Shown here piece after piece: positions 28,657 through 39,600 of a stretch of DNA of 64,000 nt; positions within the stretch are counted from its first letter, which is position 1; every line of letters starts with the position of its first letter. A model generated the notes under the pieces. The model was not told the origin of the DNA, ran no database searches, and was given only the letters and a program-made list of their open reading frames with translations. The position numbers and the translations under genes are program-made. This DNA comes from Candidatus Iainarchaeum sp. (GTDB lineage Archaea; Iainarchaeota; Iainarchaeia; Iainarchaeales; VGJJ01). The stretch is taken from positions 434,001-498,000 of the forward strand of contig CP064981.1 of the NCBI GenBank assembly GCA_016699555.1, written 5' to 3'.

Positions 28657-28980
28657 ATGCAAGGTTATCGTATTTTTAGGACCGCATCGTTCGAATTGGA
28701 TTTTCAGAAAATGGATTCATTTCATCAAACCAGAGTCGAGCAATTCATGCATCAATTGAATGAATCTGCATTGGCTGTCGGGAAACCGCTTGGGTTCACT
28801 TGGTTCAGAGAAAAGAAATTCAATGGGAGTAGGATGTACTATTTGGTGTATGAAGAATGGAAAGCAGTATTGGCAGTTGGTTTTAGCGATAAGAAAGATC
28901 AACCCAAAATAATAACCGCCATCAGAATCAATCTCCATGTGTATCGGCAATACATGCATGGATTATTATTTGGCGAATGA
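28657..28980 (+). CDS. RelE/ParE-superfamily toxin-like protein
   Basis: A 107-residue protein with the RelE-fold layout: N-terminal helix pair (FELDFQKMDSFHQTRVEQFMHQL), then GKPLGFTWFREKKFNGSRMYYLVYEEWKAVLAVGFSDKKDQPKII, a beta sheet with the basic Arg/Lys residues that bind mRNA in this superfamily. CTTTAAATAG at 28627-28636 is about 20 bases before ATG 28657, so it has its own promoter and a leaderless start. Known role of the family: ribosome-dependent mRNA cleavage, neutralised by a partner. No antitoxin lies upstream; a short protein resembling an antitoxin tail is encoded convergently at 28966-29151. The sequence is more AT-rich than the giant genes around it, consistent with recent arrival. 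Confidence 0.65.
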   Translation: MQGYRIFRTASFELDFQKMDSFHQTRVEQFMHQLNESALAVGKPLGFTWFREKKFNGSRMYYLVYEEWKAVLAVGFSDKKDQPKIITAIRINLHVYRQYMHGLLFGE

Positions 28981-29151
28981 TTTTTTCTTTGGACTCCATT
29001 CTTTTACGCGCCCGTGGATCAAATCGTCCAACCCGCGCAAAATGGACATGTCCGCGTTGTTCGGGACGAAATCAGGATGAGTGGATTTGATTTCCGCTAA
29101 CACTTTCTCCATGCGGGAGGATCGGTGCACGGCCAGGGCCTTTGTTTTCAT
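28966..29151 (-). CDS. short antitoxin-like protein convergent with the RelE-like gene
   Basis: A 61-residue protein (MKTKALAVHRSSRMEKVLAE...). Its C-terminal half, ILRGLDDLIHGRVKEW, resembles the tail of RelB/AbrB-partner antitoxins in which an 'ALEDIKAGRV' helix clasps the RelE toxin. A CATAAAAGAC box on the minus strand (about 29176-29185) is some 25-30 bases before ATG 29151, supporting an independent leaderless transcript. The last 15 bases overlap the RelE-like gene tail to tail. Toxin and antitoxin normally share one operon, so a convergent pair would be unusual; the antitoxin call is tentative and the gene could be unrelated. Confidence 0.45.
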   Translation of the reverse strand: MKTKALAVHRSSRMEKVLAEIKSTHPDFVPNNADMSILRGLDDLIHGRVKEWSPKKKSFAK

Positions 29152-29233
29152 AATCTACTGTTTGATGAACTGTCTTTTATGCATATGGTGAATTTTCAAT
29201 CCTTTTGGGATAAACCGCTATCTGCGACTATAC

Positions 29234-29243
29234 CTTTAAATAC
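29234..29243 (+). promoter_or_regulatory. box A promoter of giant protein gene C
   Basis: CTTTAAATAC, about 55 bases before ATG 29299; the predicted transcript would have a leader of about 30 bases. Confidence 0.5.
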
Positions 29244-29298
29244 GCGGAATTTGATTTTCCAAGTAGGACCCGATTCAATTGTTGGGGTAAGTATCGGT

Positions 29299-32200
29299 AT
29301 GGGCGACATCATCAAAGACACCTATTTCGCGCTGGAAGACCGCTATTACTCAGCCATGGACTGGCTCGACACCCATGGGTTGCCCGTCTACAAAGTCGTC
29401 GACCCCATCGACAAAATCATCCCCAGCTTCGCACTCTTCGGACTGCTCATCCTGCTCCTACTCTTGTTCGGAATTACCGCCATCTTCGGGGTCGGAGGGA
29501 TTTTCTCCGGAGGAGACGTCCCGGTCGCATTCCAGTTGGTCAATGAAGACGGAGAAGCCATCGCCAACGTCGCCATGTCATTCACCTACGCCGGAAAAAC
29601 ACAACTCCTCACCAGCAATTCCCAAGGAATCATCGCATTCTCCGTTCCTGCCGGGACCAAAATCAACTACGAACTCAAAGACCCCAAATACGACGTCGTC
29701 AAGAGTTCCATCACCCCCACCGAAAAAGTATCACGCACCATCGAATTGCGTCTAGCGGGGAACGACACCAAAACCAAAACCATCAAGCTCGTCAACTCCC
29801 TCAATCAACCCATCGTCAGCGAAGCATTCCTCACATTCGCATGCGCGACCGCCTATGGGATCGCTCCGGACGCCATCAGCGGAACCGGGGGAACATTCAC
29901 CGTTACCCCTAACACGGACTGCGATCCACTCATCGTTTCCGTGCAAGTCGATGGATATGAAGACGTCCAATCCTTCCGCATCGTAAGGGACGTCCAACCC
30001 ATCGTCTTGCAAGAACGACAGACCGTCGATGCCGTCATCCAAGTCCTCGTGCAAGACGAACAAGGAAACGCCCTTGCAGGCATGGACGTCTCCGTGCAAC
30101 GCAATGGTATTGCCGACGAACGACGCAGCGACGCCGGCGGCGGCGCACGATTCGATGTGAGTGCGGGAGAATACACCGTCAACGCATCCGATCCCAACGG
30201 CATTTACGTATTCGACTCCGACGTCGTCTCCGTCGCGAGCCAGAGCACATCCAATGTCACCCTCACCCTGCGCAAGGACGCAGCCGGAAGCATCTCCGTC
30301 AAAGTCACGGACAAAACAACCGGGAATGCACTGAAAGGAGCCATCGTCAAGCTCAAGCAAGGCAACACCATCGTCACGACGCGCACTATCCCCGATACCA
30401 GCACGGACGGAATCATCTCCATTCCCATCCCCGATCGCACGCAACAATACATCGTCTCCGCATCCAAAGACGGCTACGTCCCCAAGCAAGTCGCAGTTGC
30501 GGGAAACACTACCGCTACGACGGCACTCGCCCTCGAGAAATTCAATGGACGCAATGGCGCCAAGCTCAAAGTACTCGTGACGGACCAAGACAATGACCCG
30601 GTGCCCGATGCAACGGTCGTATTGTACGACGGCGAAACAGGATTCCTTTCCGCCTATGAGCCGCGCGTCAGCGACGTCAATGGAGTGGCTACATTCTCCA
30701 ACGTCGTCAGCGGAAACTATGAAGCATTCGCCTCCAAGGCCACGCTATCCGGAAAAACGACTGCCCCCCAATTCTTCGACATCGCCGACCCCGACACGCA
30801 AACTTTGAGCATCCGCATGCAAATCCCATCCGGCGATATCCGCGTGCACGTCGTGGACAATGACGGCAGCCCCGTCAGCTTCGCACGCGTCACCGTCATC
30901 AATGCCATCACGCAAAAGAATGTCGGAGCCGAGCTCACCGACAACAACGGCACATTCGTCTTGCCCCAGAACCAACAAAAGATCAAAGCCGACAAAGACG
31001 TATACTTGCGCGTAGAGAAAACAGGATTCGCCACCCTCATCACGGCAGCAAAACCCATCATCCCCGATGGTGAACAATCGTTCGAAGTCGTGTTGCCCCC
31101 CGTAAGACCCAGCGGGAACATCGAGATCCAACTCCAAGGAATTTACCTGGGAGACAAGCTCGCATCCGGCGTGGGAAGGAACAAAGCCTACACCGCAAAA
31201 TTCCGCGTCTATATCCCCGAAGAACACGATGACCTCGAAACCCTCGAAGTCCACCTGCGCACGGGAGAGAACGATATCGTGGAGAAAGACGACTGGTACA
31301 TCGGAAAAGTCAACTTCCCACGCGCCCACATCGTCAAAGGAAGCGCATGGGATCCCAACAACGGACTCAACATCGACAACGAATCCATCACATTCGGCCC
31401 CGCCAAGTGGATCAACGCCGAGCTGCCCAACCCCAACCCCGGCGTATACGAAATGGAAGCCATCCTCCACGTACGCGACACCGCAACAGCCCAAGACGTG
31501 CTCAAGCTATTCTACAAAGCCCGCGGAGAAGACGGAGAAACGCTCCGCGATCCTGTCGATTCCAATCCCACGGAAGAATTGTACGCCAACACCAAACTCG
31601 AAACCGTCACCGTAGGGGCTACCACCTTATGCGATACGCAATTCTGCTTCGACGCCAGCATTTTAGACATCAAAGAGAAGCGCATCGAAGACGTCGTCGA
31701 TAGTTTTGCTGCCGACGTGTTCAAGGACTACAAACTCCAATTCACCCTCCAGAACAACGGCAACGCATTCCATACGAATTCTAACCTACGCATCAAAGCC
31801 AGCAACGACGGAATCAACTTCCAGACCTACGAAATCTTTACTGCCGACAACCTCAAACTATCCGGGACAATCAACGACAACGAATTCGCCTCTCCATTGC
31901 AAGTAGGCAACTTCACTCCGGGCAAGAAAGTCGTGGGCAGCGTATTCTTCCGCACCCAGAATTCCGGGACCACTACCATCACGCTCGAACTCGTGTCCGA
32001 TTTCAAATCCGTCTTCAGCAAGACGTTCACCATCGTCTCAACTGCAAGTAAGAACCTCCTCGTGGAAGTGCAACCCGAATTCTACCCCTCGCAGATCCCC
32101 ATCGAGTTGCGTGTGGATGTCAAAGATGAAGCCACTGGAGAAGAAGTCAAGGATGCGATGGTAAGACTATCCACCAACACCGGAATCACGCTCGCCACCA

Positions 32201-35200
32201 AACTCACCGATGCCGCCGGGCACGCCGACATCACATTGCCAGGGCAATTCCCCGGAAAGAAGATCAAACTCACTGTAGAAAAGGCCGAATACAACACATT
32301 CGCCAAAGAACTCCCCATCTCCGACAAGATACTCGCCTTCAACCCCAATCCCGTGGGAATCAGCATCAACGCCAAGACCGAATCCGAGAAAACCACTACG
32401 ATCGAATTCAAGAACGAAACGAACCTCCCCATCATCCTCCAAAACCTCGAGATCCAGGGGAATTTACTGGGATTATTGGACCGCTCCAAAATCAACTCCA
32501 GCCTCCAAGCCTATGTCGGAAGGACCATCCCCGCCAACTCCACGCTCGCCGTGCAGCTGCGCTCTCCCTTGACGCAAGAAGGCATCGCCATCACCGAGCA
32601 CCACGACATCGAAGCCACGCTCGCCGTAACGGCCGAGAATTATGGATGGCCATGGGTATTCGAATTGCCATTGCGCTATTCTCTCGGCATCTCATCTGAA
32701 GTCGACGACCCCACGTGCTTCAAAACCGTCCCCAATTCCTGGAAGAGCAGCACGGACGGAACGACCATCTCCTATGAGTTCCAGATCCAGAACAACTGCT
32801 CCATCAAGAGCAACCCTACTGCGCTCCAGAACCTCGAGGCCAAGGCCAACTGGAATGGAAATGAACTCGGAGAAACCCTCCTCACCGTGTTCCGCAACGA
32901 CAAACCCAATGCCATCGGCGCAGCCAAAGTACGCGGAGGATACTTCAGCAAATTCCTCCCCGCTATCGCGGCCCAAGATACTTTGACCGCACGCCTCGAC
33001 TTCACTCCTTACGGCGGAGTCAAGGGCATCGGAAAAGTCGACTTCATCATCCAAGCCACGAATCCCTTGGAAGGAAAGCCACAACTCGTCAATTCCACCA
33101 TCATGAGCGAACTCACCGTCAGCAACCTCGCGGAATGCATCATCTTCGACAAAGAACTGCTCGACTTGACGCCCGAAAAAGAAGACAAATTCGTCATTAC
33201 CACAAAAGCATGCGGAAACCCCGTCGAATTTACGTTGGACTCGGACCTCGAACTATCCTCGGAGACATTCACGCTGCAAGGAGACGACAAGAAAGAGATC
33301 GTCGTGCGTGCCACTAACCTCGACTTGGGACAATACCCCATCACCATCAAAACGGAAGGAAACCAAGAGAAACTCAAATCGCAGCAGAAAATACTCAAAG
33401 CACGCATCCGCGATCCCGCCGCATGCTTGCAGCTCAGCCGTTATGAGTTCGACGTCTATGATGACCAAGACGACCCCTTCGACGGACTCGACACCGCTCG
33501 CCTCGAGAACCTCTGCGTCCAGCAGATCGTACCCGTCAAGGTCGTCGTACCCAAAAGCTTCTGGGACTCGCTGAAGACCGGATTGCTCATAGGAGGCGCA
33601 TCCGCACTCATCACCGCGCTCAGCGATGACGGCGAGGAAGAGGGAACCACTACCAGTACGTCCACTTCTTCCACCACGGTCAATAATACAAATCTGCCCC
33701 CCGCGGGAAGCACGCCGCCTGCTGCAGCTCCTCCTAGCCCACCTGCGGATGGCGAAGGCCCGCCCGGGTCGCGCAGCATCATCGGCGCACCCGCTCCATC
33801 CGCTCCCATCAGCGGACTCGTCACACTCTTGCAAGTCCAGGCCCAAAACAATCAAACACCCGAGCAGCGCACGCAGCAGCTGGAAGAAGAGAACGCACGC
33901 TTGCGCAATCAAGCCCAACAACGAACAGCCGGAGGCGGAGCGCTTGGAGGAATTGGAGGGTTATTCGGAGGCATCAGCAACCTCGTATCCCTCGGAACAG
34001 GAAACCCCCTCATCTCATTCGGCGTAGGAACCGCAGTCGGGACGCTTGCGAGTTGGTTGCTCTCCGAGGATAAGGAATTCGAAGCCACCGTCAAAGGAAA
34101 AGACGTCACCATCGAACGCATCTTCGTGACCCCCGTGCTCGCCGATCCGCTCGCCAGCATCGAAGACAATGACATCGAAGTCAAGCAATCCGGAGCAGCG
34201 CTCGTCCCCAAGATCCCACTCGCAAAGCCCGTGGTCAGCGGCAAAGTCGAAGCCACTAATCTCACCTTCACCAACAAATCCGGGTTCGTGGATGATACCA
34301 TCTACCGCAACCTCGTCATCGAAGGAAAACGCTACGAATACAAGCAAAACGAAAAATACGACGACAAGATTCCCTCTCCCAGTAAGCTCAAGACCGAGAA
34401 GATCGAAGACGTCCGCGTGAAATTCCACCTCGAATTCAACTCCATCGCCCCCGATGACCAACGCAACATCGTGCAGCCCCCCGTCGCACTATCCTGCGAT
34501 ACCTTCTCCGAGAAGACCGGAAAGACCGGATTCGGTGCTGCCCCCAAGATCGCATTCAACTGGGACTTCACCCGCATCCCCGAGAACGCATGTGACGTCG
34601 GCCGCGTCGATACGCAAGGAAATGCAGCCCACATCTATTGCGATGCCACGCAATTCTCCATCGAAGTCATCAAGAAAGTCCAGCTCTTGAGACAATTCAT
34701 CGAAGCCAACGCCCCATTCATGTGCCCCATCCAGGACGCATTGACAGGCTACAAGACACAACCCATTGTCGCGGCCGACATCGGAATCTCATCCATCGGA
34801 ATCGACCGCATCAATAACACTGATGTCAACGTGCAAGTGGGAATCGAGAACAAGACACCCGTGCAGAACAACTCCCAGCTCAGCATCACGTACCAACTCA
34901 TCGGAACACCAGGAACGGGAACCACGCAACAGCGCAGCGTGCTCGTACCCGTGGGCGGAAGCAAGATCAGCGTGGGATTCGTCCTCAGCAACCTCGCGGC
35001 AGGAAACTATACCATCACCGCCGACTTAGTCCCCCAGACCTGTACGAATTGCTCCAACTCCGCACCCGCGTCTGACACCATCACCACGCAATTCTCCATC
35101 GGCACCGGAAGCAATGGACTCGTGGCATGCGAACCATACACTACGACGCGCCTGCAAGAATACATCCAAGCCGCAGGCGGAAGCGGAACAGGAACAGGCA

Positions 35201-36510
35201 CCGGCGGAGGAAATGGAAACCCCATCGTCTACCCCGCAGGACTCGACAAAGACAGCGTCCTCGCACTCGTCAACTTCAAAGCCCACCTCATGCCCGACCG
35301 CTTCAGCAATGACTTCTACGCCGACTTCGATCGCTACGCCAAGAAGGTCAGCTTCTTCGATGCCCCTACATACTACCTCAACGACTCTGACGGGTTGCAC
35401 CGCTACTTCACCGATAGAGAAAGATGGGTCATCAACCGCGAAGGCATCCCAGTAGATGCGTTGGGATACAAGGTCCCATCCCCAGGAATATACCAAGTCA
35501 CCATCGACATCAACTTCGATGAACCCGAAATGCGCTTCTTCAAGAACGGTTCCCCGAGCGGATACATCAAGATATTCTTGGAGAAATCCTCCAGCATCGA
35601 CGACCAGGAAAGCCCCTTCTACTCCTTGCCATTCGACGGACTCGTAGGAACGGATGACGGACAGGGACGCGTAGGATACGGAGTCAATTACTCCGGAGAA
35701 GTCGTCAACATCACCTCAACAGCCGGCAACCAAGTCTCCACCATCGACATCACGGGATCCACCCCCGTCTCATCGCTCGCCACCACGAAGACCGACTCGT
35801 TCAAGACCCTCAACAGCACCGAACGCGGAAACCTGCTCTCGCTGACCAAGAATGGAACTAGCGACTTCGCGTTGAAATGGTCTCCCAGCTACGCCACACC
35901 CATACTCATGAACATCTCCACGCAGAACATCAAGAGCAACGTCTATGGATACTACAGCGTGGGCGTGAACAACGACACCTCACAATCCTACATCGGAGCG
36001 CAAGGCAATCCATGGTATGGAGTAGGAGCCAGCTGCAGAGACTTCGAAGACAACGCCGTCTTAGACGCATTCGACCGACGCTATGACACATCCGCCATCA
36101 ACGCCGACTGCGGACTCGTCGGACCGCAGAAGAACATCGCATACGGATTCGAATGGTGCAATGACACCAGCAACATCCACAAAGGAACGGTCACGCTCAA
36201 GAGTATCTTCTACACCCCCCAAGGCAGCGCATCCAGCATCGCAGCGGTTGCCGCGAACGACAGCATCAGCGTCGTCGGAGAGGGCAGCGGAGGGAGCACG
36301 CTCCCATTGAACGGAAGCAACGTGCTATCCAACAATTCTCCCGGCAACGACCTGAAGAGCCTGGAAGAAATCCTCCAGATGGTCACCGCGCAAGAAGTAT
36401 GCGTGCGCAACTCCGGAAGCAAGACCGAATTCTTCTGGAACCCCAAGGAAGTATTCAACGCCATCGTCGCACAAGAAAAAGCAGCCGAAGCCGCGTGCAT
36501 CAAAGGATAG
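29299..36510 (+). CDS. giant N-anchored surface protein C
   Basis: An intact 2403-residue protein from ATG 29299; upstream in-frame starts to 29125 lie before the box A and are rejected. Map: head motif LEDRYYSAMDWLDTHGLPVY (residues 12-31) then VVDPID; membrane span 43-66; about six Ig/carboxypeptidase-regulatory modules (70-600); KDDWYIGKV domain (about 664) and ANTKLE...CDTQFC (Cys778); domains with paired Cys to about 1400; a linker of Ser/Thr and Pro with a short coiled coil and hydrophobic Gly-rich segment (about 1418-1590); YCDATQF module (Cys1781); LPFDGLVG...RVGYG (about 2113); terminal KTEFFWNPKEVF domain (about 2379). It ends with TAG. It is the best full-length reference for judging the breaks in B and D. 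Likely extracellular adhesin or surface fibre; function inferred. Confidence 0.85.
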   Translation: MGDIIKDTYFALEDRYYSAMDWLDTHGLPVYKVVDPIDKIIPSFALFGLLILLLLLFGITAIFGVGGIFSGGDVPVAFQLVNEDGEAIANVAMSFTYAGKTQLLTSNSQGIIAFSVPAGTKINYELKDPKYDVVKSSITPTEKVSRTIELRLAGNDTKTKTIKLVNSLNQPIVSEAFLTFACATAYGIAPDAISGTGGTFTVTPNTDCDPLIVSVQVDGYEDVQSFRIVRDVQPIVLQERQTVDAVIQVLVQDEQGNALAGMDVSVQRNGIADERRSDAGGGARFDVSAGEYTVNASDPNGIYVFDSDVVSVASQSTSNVTLTLRKDAAGSISVKVTDKTTGNALKGAIVKLKQGNTIVTTRTIPDTSTDGIISIPIPDRTQQYIVSASKDGYVPKQVAVAGNTTATTALALEKFNGRNGAKLKVLVTDQDNDPVPDATVVLYDGETGFLSAYEPRVSDVNGVATFSNVVSGNYEAFASKATLSGKTTAPQFFDIADPDTQTLSIRMQIPSGDIRVHVVDNDGSPVSFARVTVINAITQKNVGAELTDNNGTFVLPQNQQKIKADKDVYLRVEKTGFATLITAAKPIIPDGEQSFEVVLPPVRPSGNIEIQLQGIYLGDKLASGVGRNKAYTAKFRVYIPEEHDDLETLEVHLRTGENDIVEKDDWYIGKVNFPRAHIVKGSAWDPNNGLNIDNESITFGPAKWINAELPNPNPGVYEMEAILHVRDTATAQDVLKLFYKARGEDGETLRDPVDSNPTEELYANTKLETVTVGATTLCDTQFCFDASILDIKEKRIEDVVDSFAADVFKDYKLQFTLQNNGNAFHTNSNLRIKASNDGINFQTYEIFTADNLKLSGTINDNEFASPLQVGNFTPGKKVVGSVFFRTQNSGTTTITLELVSDFKSVFSKTFTIVSTASKNLLVEVQPEFYPSQIPIELRVDVKDEATGEEVKDAMVRLSTNTGITLATKLTDAAGHADITLPGQFPGKKIKLTVEKAEYNTFAKELPISDKILAFNPNPVGISINAKTESEKTTTIEFKNETNLPIILQNLEIQGNLLGLLDRSKINSSLQAYVGRTIPANSTLAVQLRSPLTQEGIAITEHHDIEATLAVTAENYGWPWVFELPLRYSLGISSEVDDPTCFKTVPNSWKSSTDGTTISYEFQIQNNCSIKSNPTALQNLEAKANWNGNELGETLLTVFRNDKPNAIGAAKVRGGYFSKFLPAIAAQDTLTARLDFTPYGGVKGIGKVDFIIQATNPLEGKPQLVNSTIMSELTVSNLAECIIFDKELLDLTPEKEDKFVITTKACGNPVEFTLDSDLELSSETFTLQGDDKKEIVVRATNLDLGQYPITIKTEGNQEKLKSQQKILKARIRDPAACLQLSRYEFDVYDDQDDPFDGLDTARLENLCVQQIVPVKVVVPKSFWDSLKTGLLIGGASALITALSDDGEEEGTTTSTSTSSTTVNNTNLPPAGSTPPAAAPPSPPADGEGPPGSRSIIGAPAPSAPISGLVTLLQVQAQNNQTPEQRTQQLEEENARLRNQAQQRTAGGGALGGIGGLFGGISNLVSLGTGNPLISFGVGTAVGTLASWLLSEDKEFEATVKGKDVTIERIFVTPVLADPLASIEDNDIEVKQSGAALVPKIPLAKPVVSGKVEATNLTFTNKSGFVDDTIYRNLVIEGKRYEYKQNEKYDDKIPSPSKLKTEKIEDVRVKFHLEFNSIAPDDQRNIVQPPVALSCDTFSEKTGKTGFGAAPKIAFNWDFTRIPENACDVGRVDTQGNAAHIYCDATQFSIEVIKKVQLLRQFIEANAPFMCPIQDALTGYKTQPIVAADIGISSIGIDRINNTDVNVQVGIENKTPVQNNSQLSITYQLIGTPGTGTTQQRSVLVPVGGSKISVGFVLSNLAAGNYTITADLVPQTCTNCSNSAPASDTITTQFSIGTGSNGLVACEPYTTTRLQEYIQAAGGSGTGTGTGGGNGNPIVYPAGLDKDSVLALVNFKAHLMPDRFSNDFYADFDRYAKKVSFFDAPTYYLNDSDGLHRYFTDRERWVINREGIPVDALGYKVPSPGIYQVTIDINFDEPEMRFFKNGSPSGYIKIFLEKSSSIDDQESPFYSLPFDGLVGTDDGQGRVGYGVNYSGEVVNITSTAGNQVSTIDITGSTPVSSLATTKTDSFKTLNSTERGNLLSLTKNGTSDFALKWSPSYATPILMNISTQNIKSNVYGYYSVGVNNDTSQSYIGAQGNPWYGVGASCRDFEDNAVLDAFDRRYDTSAINADCGLVGPQKNIAYGFEWCNDTSNIHKGTVTLKSIFYTPQGSASSIAAVAANDSISVVGEGSGGSTLPLNGSNVLSNNSPGNDLKSLEEILQMVTAQEVCVRNSGSKTEFFWNPKEVFNAIVAQEKAAEAACIKG

Positions 36511-36605
36511 CCATTCCAGTCGTTCGCTGGAACAACCCCCATCCCGGCGTGCAATAGCAGCCAATCCTTCCTTTTACTGCCCATTTCACGCCAAACGACT
36601 CTACC

Positions 36606-36614
36606 TTTATATAG
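36606..36614 (+). promoter_or_regulatory. box A promoter of giant protein gene D
   Basis: TTTATATAG, 37 bases before ATG 36652, in the 141-bp gap after gene C. The same gap holds a small hairpin TTCCAG/CTGGAA at 36514-36532 just after the C stop. Confidence 0.65.
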
Positions 36615-36651
36615 CAAAATCGGGTTTTTTCTGCAACTGGGGAAATAAAAC

Positions 36652-39600
36652 ATGGCTGAAAATGGGATCTGGGCACGCATGGAGGACGGATGGTATTCCC
36701 TCCTCGATAAGATCGATCCTGTATTGCCTGTCTATCGCGTCATCGACCCCATCGACGAAAAAGTACCCAGCCTCGCCGTCGTACTCGGAATCGTCGCACT
36801 CATCCTCGCGCTCATCCTCATCCCCCCACTCCTCGGAGGAGGGAACGCCAACGCCGTCGTCACACTCCGCAATGAACGCAGCGAAGCCGTGCAGAACGTC
36901 GATGTGCTCGTCACCTACAACGACTACTCCGAAACGCTTACCACCAACTCACTCGGAAATATCGTCGTCAAAAATATTCCCATCGGAACCGAAGTCACAT
37001 TCCAAGCGGACTACCCGGGATATGAACCCCTCACCATCACGCGCACCATCTCCGAAAGCAACCCCAAGTTCTCGCTCGCATTCACTCCACTCGCTGCAGC
37101 CGCGCGCGGTGTCACTATTCAATTCACCGACATCACCGGATTAAGCCTCTCCGGAAAAACACTCAATGTCGCACTGTCATGCACCAACTCCAGCGTCAAA
37201 CCTACTCCGGCTAATGCCATCGTCAGCAATGGCGTACTCACTGTCACGCCGCCCAAAGACTGCGGAACCCTCATCGCCAGCGTTAATGGAAATGGATTCG
37301 TGCGACAGGACAGTATTTTGCTCAGCGGAAATACTCCTGTCGTGCAACTCCAAAGCATCGAATTGCCCAAAGGAAGAGTACGCGTGCGCGTGCAAGATGC
37401 GCAAGGGAATTTCTTGGAGAACATGCGCGTCGAACTCATCGCCACTTCTACCAGCAGCAACGAAGCCACGCTCTTCACCAACACCCTCGGAACGGCCAAC
37501 TTCAATGACGTCGCCATTGGAGGGTATTACGCCAGCGTCGCAGACCCCAACGGAGACTATGCCACCAAGACCAGCGACACCATCGAAGTCCTCGAAGGCG
37601 TGACACAAGAAATCAACGTCGAAATGAGCAAGAGCATCAAAGGCACCATTACCGTCCAAGTCAAGAAGAAAGGCGCCTCCACGAACATCGCCAACGCCCT
37701 CGTCAAACTCATCCGCAAGAGCGACAACAAACTCATCGCCACCCAACAAACCAACGCCAGCGGAAATACTGTCTCATTCGCCGTCGAAGAGAGCGGCCCC
37801 TACGTCATCACGGCCGAACAAGACAATTACCTCAGCAACTCCATCGAAAGCGGAACCATCAATGGAGACAAGAGCATCATCCTCGAACTCGAAGCGCTCA
37901 CCCCCCAAAATTCCGGAATCGTCCGCATCCGCGTGAAAGACGAAGAAGGATTGCCCGTGGACAACGCCCAAGTCGTACTGTACGAGTCCGGCAGCGGATT
38001 CATCGCACTCCAATACTCCCCCAAAGTCACCGACGTCAATGGGTTGGCCAAATTCTCCGGAGTCAAAGCCGGAAACTACTTCGCGCGCGTGTTCAAATAC
38101 CCCGCAGGACCTAGCGACTCGCCTTCTTTCGCAACACAACTCGCCATCCCCACTGAGCAAGACGTCACGCTCCAGATCGGCGTAGCAACGGTACAAGTCA
38201 AAGTCAAAGACCCCCAAGGCGGCGCTATCCCATTCGCCAACGTCGAATTCCTGACCGATGGAACGGACGAATGCCTCCCGGGAAAGTGCCAATTATCCGC
38301 TGACGCCCAAGGAATCGCCAGCAAAGCATTCAAGGCCGACCGCAAGATATTCGTGCGCGTTACGGCAACCGGTTACTCCGCCAGCACCAGCCTGGCATAC
38401 CAACTATTCCCCGGCGCCACGCAAACCATCAACATCAAGCTCGAAAATACCATTACGGGAAATACCCCCATCATCGACCTGGTCCAAGTCCAAGAAACAC
38501 CCTCCGGAGCCATCGCGACCGAAATGAAAGCCGGACGCGTGTATCGACTCCTATTCCGCCTCAAAGTCCCCTCATCCTTAGTGGGAGAAGAAGGCGGCGT
38601 CCACGTGCGCGTGGGAGACGAAGCCCTCCTCGAGAACGACGTCATGCGCATCGTCTCCATCAACGCACCCCAAACCCAAATCGTCAAAGGAACCAGCTAC
38701 ACCCCGCCTAATGGAACGACTACCGATGAGCCCAACATCACATTCTCCGACGCCAAATGGGCAACGCTCAACTGGAACGACTTGCCCGCAGGAACATACG
38801 AAGTCGGCGTCAACGTGCGCGTCGAAGAAACAACTCCCCTGCTCGAAAGCCTGCCCATCTACTACCGTGCGTGGGTCGTCAAGAACAATGGAGACTGGAT
38901 CCGCGCCCCCCAAGACGCCGTCCTGGGAATCGCCGAACAGACCGGGCAACGCGGAAGCCTCTACGCCGAAACCTACAGCAAGATATTCCACCAGGGCGAG
39001 AGCATCGCATGCGAAGGAGACTTCTGCTTCACGGGAGAGCAACTCTTCAACGCCACCGACTCCCTCTATGTGCAAGGGCCTCCCTTCGCATTCGCCGTCA
39101 ACAAGAACTATCGCTACGAGTTTGTGCTCACTTCCAATACGAGTTCCATCTACTCCAACACCAAGCTGCGCATGTTCGTATCTAATGGAGGAAGCCAGCC
39201 AACCGAAGAACTCACCATCACCGGCTACGCCATTACAACGCCCAATGGACAACTGCTCAGCGCACAAAACCTCTCCACGAATGACATCCCAGGGGGAGAA
39301 GGGCAAGGTCTAGCAACAGGCGAACTACGCCAATACCAAACCATCTCAGGAAACGTCCAATTCCTCGCCGAACAGACAGGAAATACGCGCGTCGTGCTCC
39401 AGCTCATCAACGAGGGACAGATCGTCTTCACCAAAGAAATCCAGATGGCCATCGATAGCAGCGACACCCTCTCTATCGACGTCGACCCCGCCACCGCAGG
39501 AGCGTTCCTCCCCACCACGTTTACCGTTCACGTGACCGACAGCCAAGGATTCGACATCCAAGACGCGCTCGTCACGCTGAGAAGAATCTCCCCCAACAAC

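Noticed and set aside
36514..36532. Hairpin after giant gene C as an intrinsic terminator
   Set aside because: A 6-bp stem without a following T run; archaeal termination does not rely on such hairpins.
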